Positions 53,779 through 63,342 of a stretch of DNA of 64,000 nucleotides are shown here, in pieces. The notes beneath the pieces were generated by a model. It worked only from the letters and a program-made list of their open reading frames with translations, was not told the DNA's origin and searched no databases. Source of the DNA: Thalassovita sp. (GTDB taxonomy: Bacteria > Pseudomonadota > Alphaproteobacteria > Rhodobacterales > Rhodobacteraceae); the NCBI RefSeq assembly GCF_963691685.1, contig NZ_OY829290.1, forward strand, positions 2,294,001 through 2,358,000. The letters are read 5' to 3'. Made by a program: the position numbers and the translations under genes. Every line of letters starts with the position of its first letter. Position 1 is the first letter of the stretch.

Positions 53779-53885
53779 CGCGGGGTTTCCTTTTCTATTC
53801 CCCTTCAGCCTATGTCCGCCAAAGCCCTTTCCCTATTGAGCAGATCGGCTAAGATATAGGAATTCCGATTGATACTGGGGAAGCT

Positions 53886-54635
53886 GTGGGCGCAGATCTG
53901 AACATATTGCGGCAGGATTTGGGGCGGTTTGACCGGCGGTTTGGCATTGGTCCGGCCTGTTGGCCGTTCTTTGACCTGTTGTGGATCCACAGCGGCAGTG
54001 TTCAGATCAGAATTGGTGAGGCGGATCTGACCCTGCGGGCCCCGGACGGGGTGTTGATCGCGCCGGATGTTGCTTTTGAGGGGCGCTCGCAGGGGGCCGA
54101 TGCCTCGATTTGTCATTTCAACTGGGCAGCGCCGGATCTGGCTTTTCCGCAGGGGTTTCTGCGCCCCGGGCTGGTGGCGGGGGCCGATCTGCAATCGATG
54201 ATCCGCCTGTTGCATAGGCACGCCGGGCAAAACGCATCGCTAGAGATCCGGCAACGCCTGTTGCGGGCTATACTGGATGGGTTTTCGCCACCTGCGGAAA
54301 CCGATCCCCCCAGCCGCGTTGATCGCGCCTGGCAGGAGGCAAGGGAGAAGCTGGCCGAGATCCGCAGCCTACAGGACGTGGCCGCGCTGGCGGGCCTGTC
54401 AGAAAGCAGCTTCCGCGCCGAGCATCGGGCGCAACACGGCGCGCCTGCGGGGCGCCATTTACAAAGGTTAAGACTGCGGCATGCCGCGCGGCTGCTGACA
54501 ACCACCGGGCTGACCTTGCCGGATGTTGCTACGCAGGTGGGCTTTGCCCACGCCGAAAGCCTGTCTGCCGCCTTCAGCCGTCACTATGGTCAATCGCCGG
54601 GGCGCTATCGTCGCGCCCATCGGCATCTGGCATGA
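53886..54635 (+). CDS. AraC-family transcriptional regulator
   Basis: A 249-residue regulator with an N-terminal cupin-like sensor (about 1-100) and a C-terminal AraC DNA-binding domain with two helix-turn-helices (SLQDVAALAGLSESSFRAEHR, then LTLPDVATQVGFAHAESLSAAFSRHYGQSPGRYRR). Start is a GTG at 53886 with GGGGAAG just upstream. The 107-nt gap to the divergent dioxygenase gene includes CCTAT/ATAGG sequences that may be its site. It probably controls the dioxygenase or the sulfatase operon, whose end converges on it. Confidence 0.88.
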   Translation: MGADLNILRQDLGRFDRRFGIGPACWPFFDLLWIHSGSVQIRIGEADLTLRAPDGVLIAPDVAFEGRSQGADASICHFNWAAPDLAFPQGFLRPGLVAGADLQSMIRLLHRHAGQNASLEIRQRLLRAILDGFSPPAETDPPSRVDRAWQEAREKLAEIRSLQDVAALAGLSESSFRAEHRAQHGAPAGRHLQRLRLRHAARLLTTTGLTLPDVATQVGFAHAESLSAAFSRHYGQSPGRYRRAHRHLA

Positions 54636-54647
54636 TCAGCCAACAAT

Positions 54648-55532
54648 TTAGGTCAGCCGCAGAACGCAGCGAAATCCAAGATGCGACGTTGTTGACCGCA
54701 CCTCTTGTGGGCTGCGCGCGGTGGCCCGGTAGCGGCGGCAATAGCTTGGCGCACAGAGGAAGGAGCCGCCTTTGGTGACATAGCTTTGCCCCGGCAGAAC
54801 CGTTCGGCTGGGCGTGCAACAGGCGCCGGATTGCGCCTGGGAATGCCCGCTGCGATAGGGCGTCACGGTCCATTCCCACACATTGCCGATCATGTTGTAA
54901 AGGCCGTAACGGCTGGATTGCCCCTGCCTTGACGCACAGGAAAGAAACCGACCCTTCTTTCTGTTTTTATGAGGAAATTCACCGTGCCAGATGTTGGCCA
55001 ACCGACGCCCGTTGGGCATCAATTGGTCGCCCCATGGATATTCGGTGGAGACCCCATCGCGGGCAGCTAATTCCCACTCTTTTTCCGTTGGCAGCGCCTT
55101 GCCCGCCCAGGCCGCATAGGCCATCGCATCATTGAGTGAGACCTGAACCACCGGATGATCCAAACGGCCCAGCAGGTCAGATCCCGGACCCTCTGGCTGA
55201 TACCAGCAGGCCCCCGGCACAAAGCGCCACCATTGGCGAAAATCCCCCAAAGGCACCGGGCGATCCGTCATTGTGAACACCAGTCCGCCGGGTTCACGCG
55301 CTTCCGGTGGCAGATCGGGGGCTTCGCACGGTGGGATCGCCTTTTCAGCGTCGCTGACATAGCCGGTGTCTAGCACAAAGCGGCGGAATTCGGCGTTGGT
55401 GACCGTGGCCTCATCGATGGCAAAGGGGCGTACCTCGGCCATATGGGCCGGGGCCTCCTCGGGGTAGTGATGGTTACTGCCCATCTGGAAGGTGCCGCCT
55501 TTCAGCGCCACCATTCCCGCCGTCTTGATCAT
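54648..55532 (-). CDS. Formylglycine-generating enzyme (sulfatase maturase)
   Basis: Oxidises the active-site Cys of type I sulfatases to formylglycine with O2 and copper. The 294-residue protein has the family start (GMVALKGGTFQMGSNHHYPEEAP), LPTEKEWELAARDG, GNVWEWTVTPY and the copper-binding cysteines C260 and C265 in KGGSFLCAPSYCRRYRATAR. Its own residues 239-243 read CTPSR, the same motif it should recognise in the sulfatase. Start overlaps the sulfatase stop by 4 bp (ATGA), so enzyme and substrate are translationally coupled. Confidence 0.93.
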   Translation of the reverse strand: MIKTAGMVALKGGTFQMGSNHHYPEEAPAHMAEVRPFAIDEATVTNAEFRRFVLDTGYVSDAEKAIPPCEAPDLPPEAREPGGLVFTMTDRPVPLGDFRQWWRFVPGACWYQPEGPGSDLLGRLDHPVVQVSLNDAMAYAAWAGKALPTEKEWELAARDGVSTEYPWGDQLMPNGRRLANIWHGEFPHKNRKKGRFLSCASRQGQSSRYGLYNMIGNVWEWTVTPYRSGHSQAQSGACCTPSRTVLPGQSYVTKGGSFLCAPSYCRRYRATARSPQEVRSTTSHLGFRCVLRLT

Positions 55533-56953
55533 TCCCAGCCCTTTACAAATCCACGATCGCCATCAACGACACCCAGATCTTCCTTCAGATCCGCGCACTC
55601 CTGCACAAAGGCGGCAAGCTGATCCTGCAATGCTGCAAATTCTGCAGGCAGATCCGGCTGACCGTCATTTGTCAGGCAGCGCAATTCCTTTGGGTCGGTG
55701 GCGAGATCATAGGCCTCATCGCCATTGTCCGGGTCATTGATGTAGCTGCGGGTCTTGGTGCGGATCGCATGGGTCAGGCTGGGGTGACGTCCGGATTTGG
55801 GCATGCCGGAGGGCCAACTGGTGCCGATGAAGCCGTGATAGTCGCCGACCTGAGCAAAGACGGCCTCCCGAAGAGGCGCCTCATGCCCGTCCCGCACCCA
55901 TGGCAGCAGCGAATGCCCCTGATTGCGCGGCGCGGTGATGCCCGCCATATCAAGGATGGTTGGGAACAGATCCACCGTACTAACCAAGTCCTCAATGCGG
56001 CGCGGTCCCGGTTCCGCCGCGCCGGCGGGCGGCACGATCACCATGGGGACGTGCAACAGACAGCCATATAGGGATTCCGATTTGTTAAAGAGCCCCTTCT
56101 CGCCGGTATAATCACCATGGTCCGAGCCCAGGATGATCCAGGTGTTTTCCAACAGCCCCTTTTCAGACAGCGCCTTATGCAGCCGCGCCATTTCATCATC
56201 GATGTAGCGGATCATGCCGTAATAAACCGCCAGCACTTTGCGAAAATCCACCTCGGATCCCAGGTCTGTGCCAACATCTGCACGGGCTTTGGCCTGCCAG
56301 GCGGGCAGATCAGCCGGATCACCTGCCTCAGGCAGGGTCAGGTTGTCAGGGTCATACATAGTGTCATAGGGGCGCGGCACGAAATAGGGCGGGTGCGGAT
56401 CATCATAGGCCAGATGCAGGAAAAACGGCCGGCCCGTGGCCTCAGCCTGATCGAGCATGCGTAGCGCGCGATCGGTCAGCAGGGCCGAATTGCCATCCTT
56501 GGCCTCACAGTCAATTGCCCCCGAAGACCAGGCCACATCTTTGCGGCCCGATTTGATATGCGCGATCCAGCTGTCAAACAGCGGGCCGCGTTCGTGCATC
56601 GGCGCCTGTTCGTGCCAGCCGCGGCTGAGGTTCCGCTCAGGCTCATAATGGCCCAGAGCGGCGGTGTAATAGCCTGCACCCTGCAACAGCTCCGCCAGTT
56701 GCGGCAGGTTATAGGCCACGCGGTTTTGGTGACAGGTCGCGCCATGCACCTGCGGGAACATGCCCGTGTGCACCGAAGCGCGCGAGGGGGTGCAGATCGG
56801 CGCCGCCGCATAGGCCTGATCGAACACCCAGCCAAACGCGGCCAGGTGATCACAATAAGGCATCTCAATCTCAGTGTTGCCCATGAAGGACATCGCCGAG
56901 GCCTTGGCCTGATCGAACATCAGGTAGACGATATTGGGGCGCTGATCTGCCAT
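55529..56953 (-). CDS. Type I sulfatase (formylglycine dependent)
   Basis: A 474-residue alkaline-phosphatase-superfamily hydrolase. The maturation motif CTPSR is at 54-58 (C54 is the future formylglycine, R58 stabilises it), a metal site is near FDQ (13-15), and GSDHGDYTGEKGLF at 276-289 supplies the second half of the Ca site and a Lys. No signal peptide, so probably cytoplasmic, which fits action on an imported compound. The FDQ and overall layout resemble the choline-sulfatase/phosphonate monoester hydrolase branch; the substrate is unknown. Second gene of a three-gene operon with the aldolase and the maturase. Confidence 0.92.
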   Translation of the reverse strand: MADQRPNIVYLMFDQAKASAMSFMGNTEIEMPYCDHLAAFGWVFDQAYAAAPICTPSRASVHTGMFPQVHGATCHQNRVAYNLPQLAELLQGAGYYTAALGHYEPERNLSRGWHEQAPMHERGPLFDSWIAHIKSGRKDVAWSSGAIDCEAKDGNSALLTDRALRMLDQAEATGRPFFLHLAYDDPHPPYFVPRPYDTMYDPDNLTLPEAGDPADLPAWQAKARADVGTDLGSEVDFRKVLAVYYGMIRYIDDEMARLHKALSEKGLLENTWIILGSDHGDYTGEKGLFNKSESLYGCLLHVPMVIVPPAGAAEPGPRRIEDLVSTVDLFPTILDMAGITAPRNQGHSLLPWVRDGHEAPLREAVFAQVGDYHGFIGTSWPSGMPKSGRHPSLTHAIRTKTRSYINDPDNGDEAYDLATDPKELRCLTNDGQPDLPAEFAALQDQLAAFVQECADLKEDLGVVDGDRGFVKGWE

Positions 56954-56968
56954 CTGATCCCCCTACCC

Positions 56969-57877
56969 TTAGTCCAGCATCGCGGCCGCACCGCGATCCA
57001 ACGACAGGTTGACCGACGCCATCCAGGCATCCAGTTCTTTCGCGGCCTCCACAGACACCGGTGAGAACGGCGCGCGCACCGAGCCAACCGGCACGCCCAG
57101 CTGGTTGAGGCAATGTTTCAGACCCGGCACAACTCCGGCCCGCAGCAGAATCGCGATGAAGTCATTGGCGATGCGCTGTGCCCGCCGGGCCCGGTCGACG
57201 TCGCCAGCGGCAATTGCGGTTTCAATGGACAGGTAGATGTCCCCGATCAGGTTATAGGTGGAACCGATGCCGCCATCTGCCCCAGCTGCTGCGGCGCCGA
57301 TGAACATTTCATCCGTACCGAAGTAGAGTTTTTTCTCAGGCGCGGCTTTTTTCAACTCGCCAAACTGGAACAGGTCCTGCGCGGTGTATTTCACACCGGC
57401 AATCCGCGGATCTTCCATCAGTTCCAGCAGTTTGTCGGTCGACAGATCGGTGCCCGAAAGCGCCGGGATGTTGTAGATGATCAGCGGCAGGCCCGAGGCA
57501 TCGGCGATCGCTTTGTAATAGGCGACGATGTCCTCATAGCGGTGTTTGTAATAATAGGGCGGCACGGCGGAAACTGCATCATAGCCCTTTTCGCCGGCCA
57601 GTTCTGCCAATGCCACCGCTTCGCGGGTGGAGGCGGCACCAACATGGGCGATCAGCGTGGTTTTACCCGCAGCATGGTCCGCCAGGGCTGTCAAAACCGC
57701 GGCCCGTTCTTCGCGTGATTGCAGCACGCTTTCCCCTGTGGAGCCCGAGGCATAGAGCCCGTGGACACCACGCGACAGGATATGGTCAACCAAAACTCCG
57801 ACATTTTCCGGTGCTACATCCCCTTGGTCATTCATCGGGGTGAGCATGGCAGCAAAGACTGAACCGTTGATATCCAT
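56969..57877 (-). CDS. Dihydrodipicolinate synthase / N-acetylneuraminate lyase family aldolase
   Basis: A 302-residue class I aldolase (TIM barrel). Motifs: GSTGES (45-50) for carboxylate binding, catalytic Tyr135 in IIYNIPALSG, and Schiff-base Lys163 in AGVKYTAQD. The VKYT context is more like N-acetylneuraminate lyase than like DapA, so cleavage of a 2-oxo-3-deoxy acid or sialic-acid-like sugar is more likely than lysine synthesis. First gene of the operon with sulfatase and maturase, divergent from the GntR/ABC operon. Confidence 0.85.
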   Translation of the reverse strand: MDINGSVFAAMLTPMNDQGDVAPENVGVLVDHILSRGVHGLYASGSTGESVLQSREERAAVLTALADHAAGKTTLIAHVGAASTREAVALAELAGEKGYDAVSAVPPYYYKHRYEDIVAYYKAIADASGLPLIIYNIPALSGTDLSTDKLLELMEDPRIAGVKYTAQDLFQFGELKKAAPEKKLYFGTDEMFIGAAAAGADGGIGSTYNLIGDIYLSIETAIAAGDVDRARRAQRIANDFIAILLRAGVVPGLKHCLNQLGVPVGSVRAPFSPVSVEAAKELDAWMASVNLSLDRGAAAMLD

Positions 57878-57902
57878 TACTTTTTCCTTGTTTTCACGGG
57901 TA

Positions 57903-58012
57903 TTTGGTCACGAAACCACTTGGGATTCGGACCAAAATGCTTCATTCTCGACCTTATTGGTGGTCCGAAAATTATTTTTGGTCAACCAAAAAGTAAAAAG
58001 TAGACACCAAAA
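57903..58012. promoter_or_regulatory. Cluster of FadR/GntR-type operators in the divergent promoter region
   Basis: TTTTTGGTCAACCAAAAA (57975-57992) is an 18-bp palindrome with perfect 8-bp arms and the TGGT-N2-ACCA core of FadR-subfamily sites. TTTGGTC (57903-57909) and GACCAAA (57930-57936) form a second inverted pair. TGGTCCGA (57961-57968) and ACCAAAA (58006-58012) are further half-sites. They cover both divergent promoters, so the GntR protein at 58051 probably represses both operons. Confidence 0.6.
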
Positions 58013-58050
58013 TAGAATCGCGGCTAACCTTTGGCCACGAGGAGGACGCA

Positions 58051-58800
58051 ATGGCTGAGGACATGACGGCTCAAGAAATCGCAAATCACCTGTCTTCGGA
58101 GGTGCATTCCGGCAAATTTGCCGCCGGGGAAATGCTGCCGCCGGAACGGGATCTCTGTGAACGCTTCGGCGTGGGTCGCAATGTTGTGCGTGAAGCTCTG
58201 ACCATCCTGCATGGTCGTGGCCTCACCTCTCAGGAAAAGGGCAAACGCCCGCGTGTTGTCCTGCCGACCCTGACCACAGTTATGGAAGGGGTTGGTGAGG
58301 CGGCTCAGTTCTTCTTCTCGGGGAGCGAAGGTTTGGCCCATCTGGAACAGGCCCGCCTGTTTCTGGAAACCAGCATGCTGCGCTACACAACGGTGCATGC
58401 CACCAATGCGCAGATTGCCAAAATGCTCGAAGCAATCGAGGCCTGTGAAGCAGGTCTGGATGACGTCGAAGCCTTCCGCGATGCGGATGTTCAGTTTCAC
58501 CGGGTCCTCGCAGAGGTGCCGGGAAATCCCATCTTCATCGCATTGCACGACACCTTTGTTGAGAAATTGATGAAGAACCGTGCGGTCCTGCCAGACTTCC
58601 CCGAACGCAACCGCGCCAGCAACGCAGAACACCGGGCCATCGTCTCGGCCATTCTGGATAAGAACGCCGATAAGGCTGTCGAAACGCTGACGCGTCACCT
58701 GACACGGAACTACGGCACCTATTTCCGCATCGCGCTTGAGCACGGTCCGGAGGCAGGTGCCCGACTGAAGTCTGCTATCCAAGAGGAGGAAGCACAATGA
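58051..58800 (+). CDS. GntR-family regulator, FadR/FCD subfamily
   Basis: A 249-residue ligand-responsive repressor. It has an N-terminal winged helix (EIANHLSSEVHSGKFAAGEMLPPERDLCERFGVGRNVVREALTIL, about 9-53) and a C-terminal all-helical FCD domain, with likely metal/ligand residues in FRDADVQFHRVLAEVPGN and EHRAIVSAI. GGAGGA precedes the ATG. Its stop overlaps the start of the binding-protein gene by 4 bp, so regulator and importer share a transcript. The inducer is probably the imported compound or its aldol product. Confidence 0.9.
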   Translation: MAEDMTAQEIANHLSSEVHSGKFAAGEMLPPERDLCERFGVGRNVVREALTILHGRGLTSQEKGKRPRVVLPTLTTVMEGVGEAAQFFFSGSEGLAHLEQARLFLETSMLRYTTVHATNAQIAKMLEAIEACEAGLDDVEAFRDADVQFHRVLAEVPGNPIFIALHDTFVEKLMKNRAVLPDFPERNRASNAEHRAIVSAILDKNADKAVETLTRHLTRNYGTYFRIALEHGPEAGARLKSAIQEEEAQ

Positions 58801-60368
58801 ACAAGCTGTTTGGGATGGCCATCGCGGCCGCGGTTGGGATGACCTCAACCTTTGCCTATGCAGAGCGGGTGAACCAGCTGTCGGACGAACGGGTTCGCCA
58901 AGCCATCGCCTACGCCATCGACATGGACACCATCGTGGACACCCTGTTTGAAGGCAAAGCCATCGTTGCGGATTCGATGATCCCCAACGGCAGCTTTAAG
59001 GCCGAAGGTCTGAACGCCTATAGCTATGATCCTGACAAGGCCCGCGCCCTGCTGAAAGAGGCCGGCTGGGATGACAGCCAGGTTCTGGACGTTGTCTATT
59101 ACTACGGGGATCAGCTGACCGCCGACCTGATGGTGGCGATGCAGGCTTACCTGGGTGACGTGGGCATTCAGATGACCTACCGCAAACTGGAAGGTGACGT
59201 GGGTGGCCAGCTGAACAAGCTGCCGACCGCCGAAGACACCTCGGGCATCGAATGGGACATCGCTTATGGGGCCAAGGCGGCGCTGGCGCTACAGGAATAC
59301 TACAACGGCTACAAATCCGGCAGCAGCTCTTATGCGCCCGGCGATGCAGACCGTGACGCGCTGATCGCGCGCATCAATGCCTCGGCCGATCCGGCTGTGC
59401 AGCAGGACGCCTTCAAAGATTTTGAGCGTTTTGAAAACACCAAACTGTCGGACATTCCGCTCTACTACCAGCAGCTGTTCATCTATGAATCGGCCCGCAT
59501 GAACCGCAACGGCGGCCAGTATGGCAATGACCAGTTCAACTACGACTGGGGCATCACCAATTGGACTGTGGAACCTGACGCCAACGGCAAAGAGGTGCTC
59601 TACACCAACACCGCACCGGCGCAGTTCTTTGAGCATCCCTGGCTGAACCCGGGCATCTATGTCTTCTCAAAAATCGGTCTGGACCGTCTGCTGACCGCCA
59701 ACGGCTCGCTGGCCCCAACCGGTGGTCAACTGGCCGAAGACTACTCGGTCTCTGACGATGGTCTGACCGTGACCTTCGACCTGAAGGACGGGCTGACCTG
59801 GCATGACGGCGCGCCGCTGACCGCCGAAGATGTTCTGTGGTCGATTGAGACCGCCAAGAAAGTTCCGGGCATCAACGCTGTGTTCCAGTCGACCTTTGAG
59901 GCGATTGAGAGCATGTCGGTCGAAGGCGACGTGATCACCCTGAACATGAGCCAGCTGGACCCGAACGTCTTCTTGACCTTCAGCCAGTTTGCACCGCTGC
60001 CCAAGCACCTGCTGGGTGACGTGAACCCGGCTGAGTTCCAGCAGCATCCGTTCTGGCAGAACCCGGTTGGGTCGGGCCCCTATAAGATCGCCGAAGTGCA
60101 GATGAACGACTATGTGCGCTTTGTGCCTTTCGCGGGCTATCACGGCGGCGAAGCCAACATCGATGAGATCGTGGCCTTCCCCAGCGGTGAAAACGACGGC
60201 AACGTTGTGACCAACGCCGCCTCGGGTCGTCTGGACTTTGGTTTCACCAAATCGGTGGCCGATGTGGCCTCGCTGGAAGCGATGGATCACATGCGGATCG
60301 TCCCTGCGGACATCCCCTACACCCGTTCGCTGCGCATGAACGCCTTCCCGAAGGCCGCCAGCAAGTAA
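58797..60368 (+). CDS. ABC transporter substrate-binding protein, family 5, circularly permuted
   Basis: Periplasmic binding protein of a dipeptide-type importer, 523 residues. A signal peptide (MNKLFGMAIAAAVGMTSTFAYA) is followed at once by the block usually found in the C-terminal half: DERVRQAIAYAIDMDTIVD (30-48), DPDKARALLKEAGWDD (78-93), DIPLYYQQLFIYESARMN (219-236). After a short linker (about 260-265) comes the block that normally forms the mature N-terminus: VLYTNTAPAQFFEHPWLNP, QLAEDYSVSDDGLTVTFDLK (311-330), WHDGAPLTAEDVLWSI (335-350), NPVGSGPYKIAEVQ, and RSLRMNAF just before the stop. The frame is intact and both lobes look complete, so this is a lobe-order swap, not a truncation. 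Start overlaps the gntR stop. Confidence 0.9.
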   Translation: MNKLFGMAIAAAVGMTSTFAYAERVNQLSDERVRQAIAYAIDMDTIVDTLFEGKAIVADSMIPNGSFKAEGLNAYSYDPDKARALLKEAGWDDSQVLDVVYYYGDQLTADLMVAMQAYLGDVGIQMTYRKLEGDVGGQLNKLPTAEDTSGIEWDIAYGAKAALALQEYYNGYKSGSSSYAPGDADRDALIARINASADPAVQQDAFKDFERFENTKLSDIPLYYQQLFIYESARMNRNGGQYGNDQFNYDWGITNWTVEPDANGKEVLYTNTAPAQFFEHPWLNPGIYVFSKIGLDRLLTANGSLAPTGGQLAEDYSVSDDGLTVTFDLKDGLTWHDGAPLTAEDVLWSIETAKKVPGINAVFQSTFEAIESMSVEGDVITLNMSQLDPNVFLTFSQFAPLPKHLLGDVNPAEFQQHPFWQNPVGSGPYKIAEVQMNDYVRFVPFAGYHGGEANIDEIVAFPSGENDGNVVTNAASGRLDFGFTKSVADVASLEAMDHMRIVPADIPYTRSLRMNAFPKAASK

Positions 60369-60389
60369 GCTAGCCTAAACAGACCTCAC

Positions 60390-60417
60390 CTCGCAGCCCC
60401 TCACGGGGGGCTGCGAG
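60390..60417 (+). repeat. Strong intercistronic hairpin between binding protein and permease genes
   Basis: CTCGCAGCCCC (60390-60400) and GGGGCTGCGAG (60407-60417) form 11 perfect pairs around a 6-nt loop, with no T-run after. Such hairpins after binding-protein genes stabilise the upstream mRNA and lower permease expression in other ABC operons. Confidence 0.7.
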
Positions 60418-60441
60418 ACACTCTGACCAAGAGCACCCCTC

Positions 60442-61401
<960 letters not shown>

Positions 61402-61417
61402 GGCGGAGGATAGAGAC

Positions 61418-62332
61418 ATGAAACAAACCGCTCTTGATAAGAAATTCGACAAGATCCGCGCCATGGAAGAGGCCGGGCAGCTGAAGCCCGCCAAAGGCAG
61501 CCGCGTCCTGCGCAAGCTGATGGCGAACCGTCTGGCGATGGTGGGGCTGGTGATCTTCTCGGTGATCCTGCTGATGTCGATCTTCGCGCCGCTGCTCACG
61601 GAACATGACCCGCAGAAAATCAACCTGCGCGCCATGCTGAAACCGCCCAGCTGGGACCACCTGCTTGGCACCGACCGCACTGGCCGTGATGTTTTCGCCC
61701 GGATCCTTTACGGTGGCCGCATCTCGATCCTTGTCGGTCTTGGCTCTGCCCTGATGGCGGCGGTGATTGGCGTCGGGATTGGCTGTTACACCGGCTACAA
61801 AGGCGGCTGGATTGATACGCTGGCGCTGCGGATTTCGGAAATCTTCATGTCCTTCCCGCAGATCATTCTGGTGCTGCTCCTGGTATCGATCGCAGGCCAA
61901 AGCCTGATGAACCTGATCATCATCTTTGTGCTGACTGGCTGGGCGCCGATGTACCGGATGGCGCGGGCCAAGATGCTGTCCTTACGCGAAGAGGAATACG
62001 TGCAAGCGCTGCGCAGCTTCGGCGTGCCGACGGTCAAGATCTGCTACAAACACATCCTGCCCAACGCCCTTGGCCCGATCATGGTGAACATCACCCTGTC
62101 GACCGCCATGTTCATTCTGGCCGAAGCGGGGCTCAGCTTCCTTGGCCTGGGCGTGCCGCTGTCGGTGCCGACATGGGGCAACATCCTGAACGTGGCGCAG
62201 GATCTGCGCGTGCTGCAGAACAACTGGTGGCTCTGGCTGCCGGTGGGGAGCGTGATCTCGCTCTTTGTTCTGAGTGTGAACTTCATTGGTGACGGTCTGC
62301 GCGACTCCACCGATCCGACTTTGCAAGGGTAA
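61418..62332 (+). CDS. ABC transporter permease (DppC/OppC type)
   Basis: Second membrane subunit, 304 residues. A cytoplasmic N-terminus (about 1-45) leads into NRLAMVGLVIFSVILLMSIFAPLL, then LGTDRTGRDVFARILYGGRISILVG (the OppC signature), the EAA loop EEEYVQALRSFGVPTVKICYKHILPN, and GLSFLGLGVPLSVPTWGNIL near the end. ATG 61418 with GGCGGAGGA upstream is chosen over an in-frame start inside the previous gene. ATPase gene follows after 5 nt. Confidence 0.94.
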   Translation: MKQTALDKKFDKIRAMEEAGQLKPAKGSRVLRKLMANRLAMVGLVIFSVILLMSIFAPLLTEHDPQKINLRAMLKPPSWDHLLGTDRTGRDVFARILYGGRISILVGLGSALMAAVIGVGIGCYTGYKGGWIDTLALRISEIFMSFPQIILVLLLVSIAGQSLMNLIIIFVLTGWAPMYRMARAKMLSLREEEYVQALRSFGVPTVKICYKHILPNALGPIMVNITLSTAMFILAEAGLSFLGLGVPLSVPTWGNILNVAQDLRVLQNNWWLWLPVGSVISLFVLSVNFIGDGLRDSTDPTLQG

Positions 62333-62337
62333 GCGAC

Positions 62338-63342
62338 ATGACTGATCTCGCCCTCTCCGTGAAGGATCTTCAGACCTTCTTTTACACCAACAACCGCTGC
62401 AACAAGGCGCTCAACGGCGTGTCCTTTGACATCCGCAAAGGCAAAACACTGGGCATCGTGGGCGAAAGTGGCTGCGGTAAATCCGTCACCGCCTCCTCGA
62501 TCATGCAGCTTCTGCCGCGGCTCAGCCGGATCGAACAGGGATCGATCACCTATCACTCTGAGGCTGAGGGCGAAATTCGCATCGATCAGCTGGAACGTGA
62601 CGGCGCTGAGATGCGGCGGCTGCGTGGCGATGACATCGCAATGATCTTTCAGGATCCGATGACCGCGTTGAACCCGGTTTACACCGTCGGCTTCCAGATC
62701 GCTGAGGCGCTGCAATACCACACAGACCTAAGCCCCAATGCGCGGGGCGAAAAGGTGGTGGATCTGCTAAAGGACATGGGCATCCCGATGCCGGAAAAAC
62801 GCGCCAAGGAATTCCCGCACAACTATTCTGGCGGGATGCGGCAGCGGGCGATGATTGCCATGGCCATGTCCTGCGCCCCGAAAATCCTGATCGCGGATGA
62901 GCCGACAACAGCGCTGGACGTGACCATTCAGGCGCAGATCTTCCGGCTGATGAACCAGCTGAAAGAGGAGCACGGCACCGCCATCATGCTGATCACCCAT
63001 GATATGGGGGTGATTGCCGAATTGGCCGATGATGTGGCCGTCATGTACATGGGCAACATCGTCGAAGCGGGCACCGTGGATGAGGTGCTGCGCACCCCGC
63101 GCCACCCCTATACCCGCGCCCTGCTGGATTCTGTGCCCGTCCTGGGCCGCGGTAAGGATCAGGACATCAAATCGATCCGCGGCGCCACGCCGGATCCTTA
63201 TGAACGCCCCCCCGGCTGCCAGTTTGAACCGCGCTGTGACTATGCCACCGCCGCCTGCCAGCAGCCCCAATCCGAAGACTATATCACCAACACCCACCGT
63301 GTGATGTGCCACCGTTACAAGGAGATCTTTGACAATGTCTGA
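62338..63342 (+). CDS. ABC transporter ATP-binding protein (DppD/OppD type)
   Basis: First ATPase subunit, 334 residues. Walker [10 protein letters not shown]-loop [15 protein letters not shown], signature [15 protein letters not shown], Walker [13 protein letters not shown] and H-loop ITHDMGV are all present. The C-terminal oligopeptide-transporter extension has the Fe-S-type cysteine spacing ([21 protein letters not shown] and MCHRYKE). Overlaps the next ATPase gene by 8 bp. Confidence 0.96.
   Translation: MTDLALSVKDLQTFFYTNNRCNKALNGVSFDIRKGKTLGIVGESGCGKSVTASSIMQLLPRLSRIEQGSITYHSEAEGEIRIDQLERDGAEMRRLRGDDIAMIFQDPMTALNPVYTVGFQIAEALQYHTDLSPNARGEKVVDLLKDMGIPMPEKRAKEFPHNYSGGMRQRAMIAMAMSCAPKILIADEPTTALDVTIQAQIFRLMNQLKEEHGTAIMLITHDMGVIAELADDVAVMYMGNIVEAGTVDEVLRTPRHPYTRALLDSVPVLGRGKDQDIKSIRGATPDPYERPPGCQFEPRCDYATAACQQPQSEDYITNTHRVMCHRYKEIFDNV

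Noticed and set aside
56969..57877. Housekeeping dapA
   Set aside because: Operon with sulfatase and maturase and the VKYT Schiff-base context suggest a catabolic aldolase rather than lysine biosynthesis.
58797..60368. Binding-protein gene as two truncated or fused paralogues
   Set aside because: Each family block occurs once only and both together make a full-length protein, so permutation explains it better than fusion of fragments.
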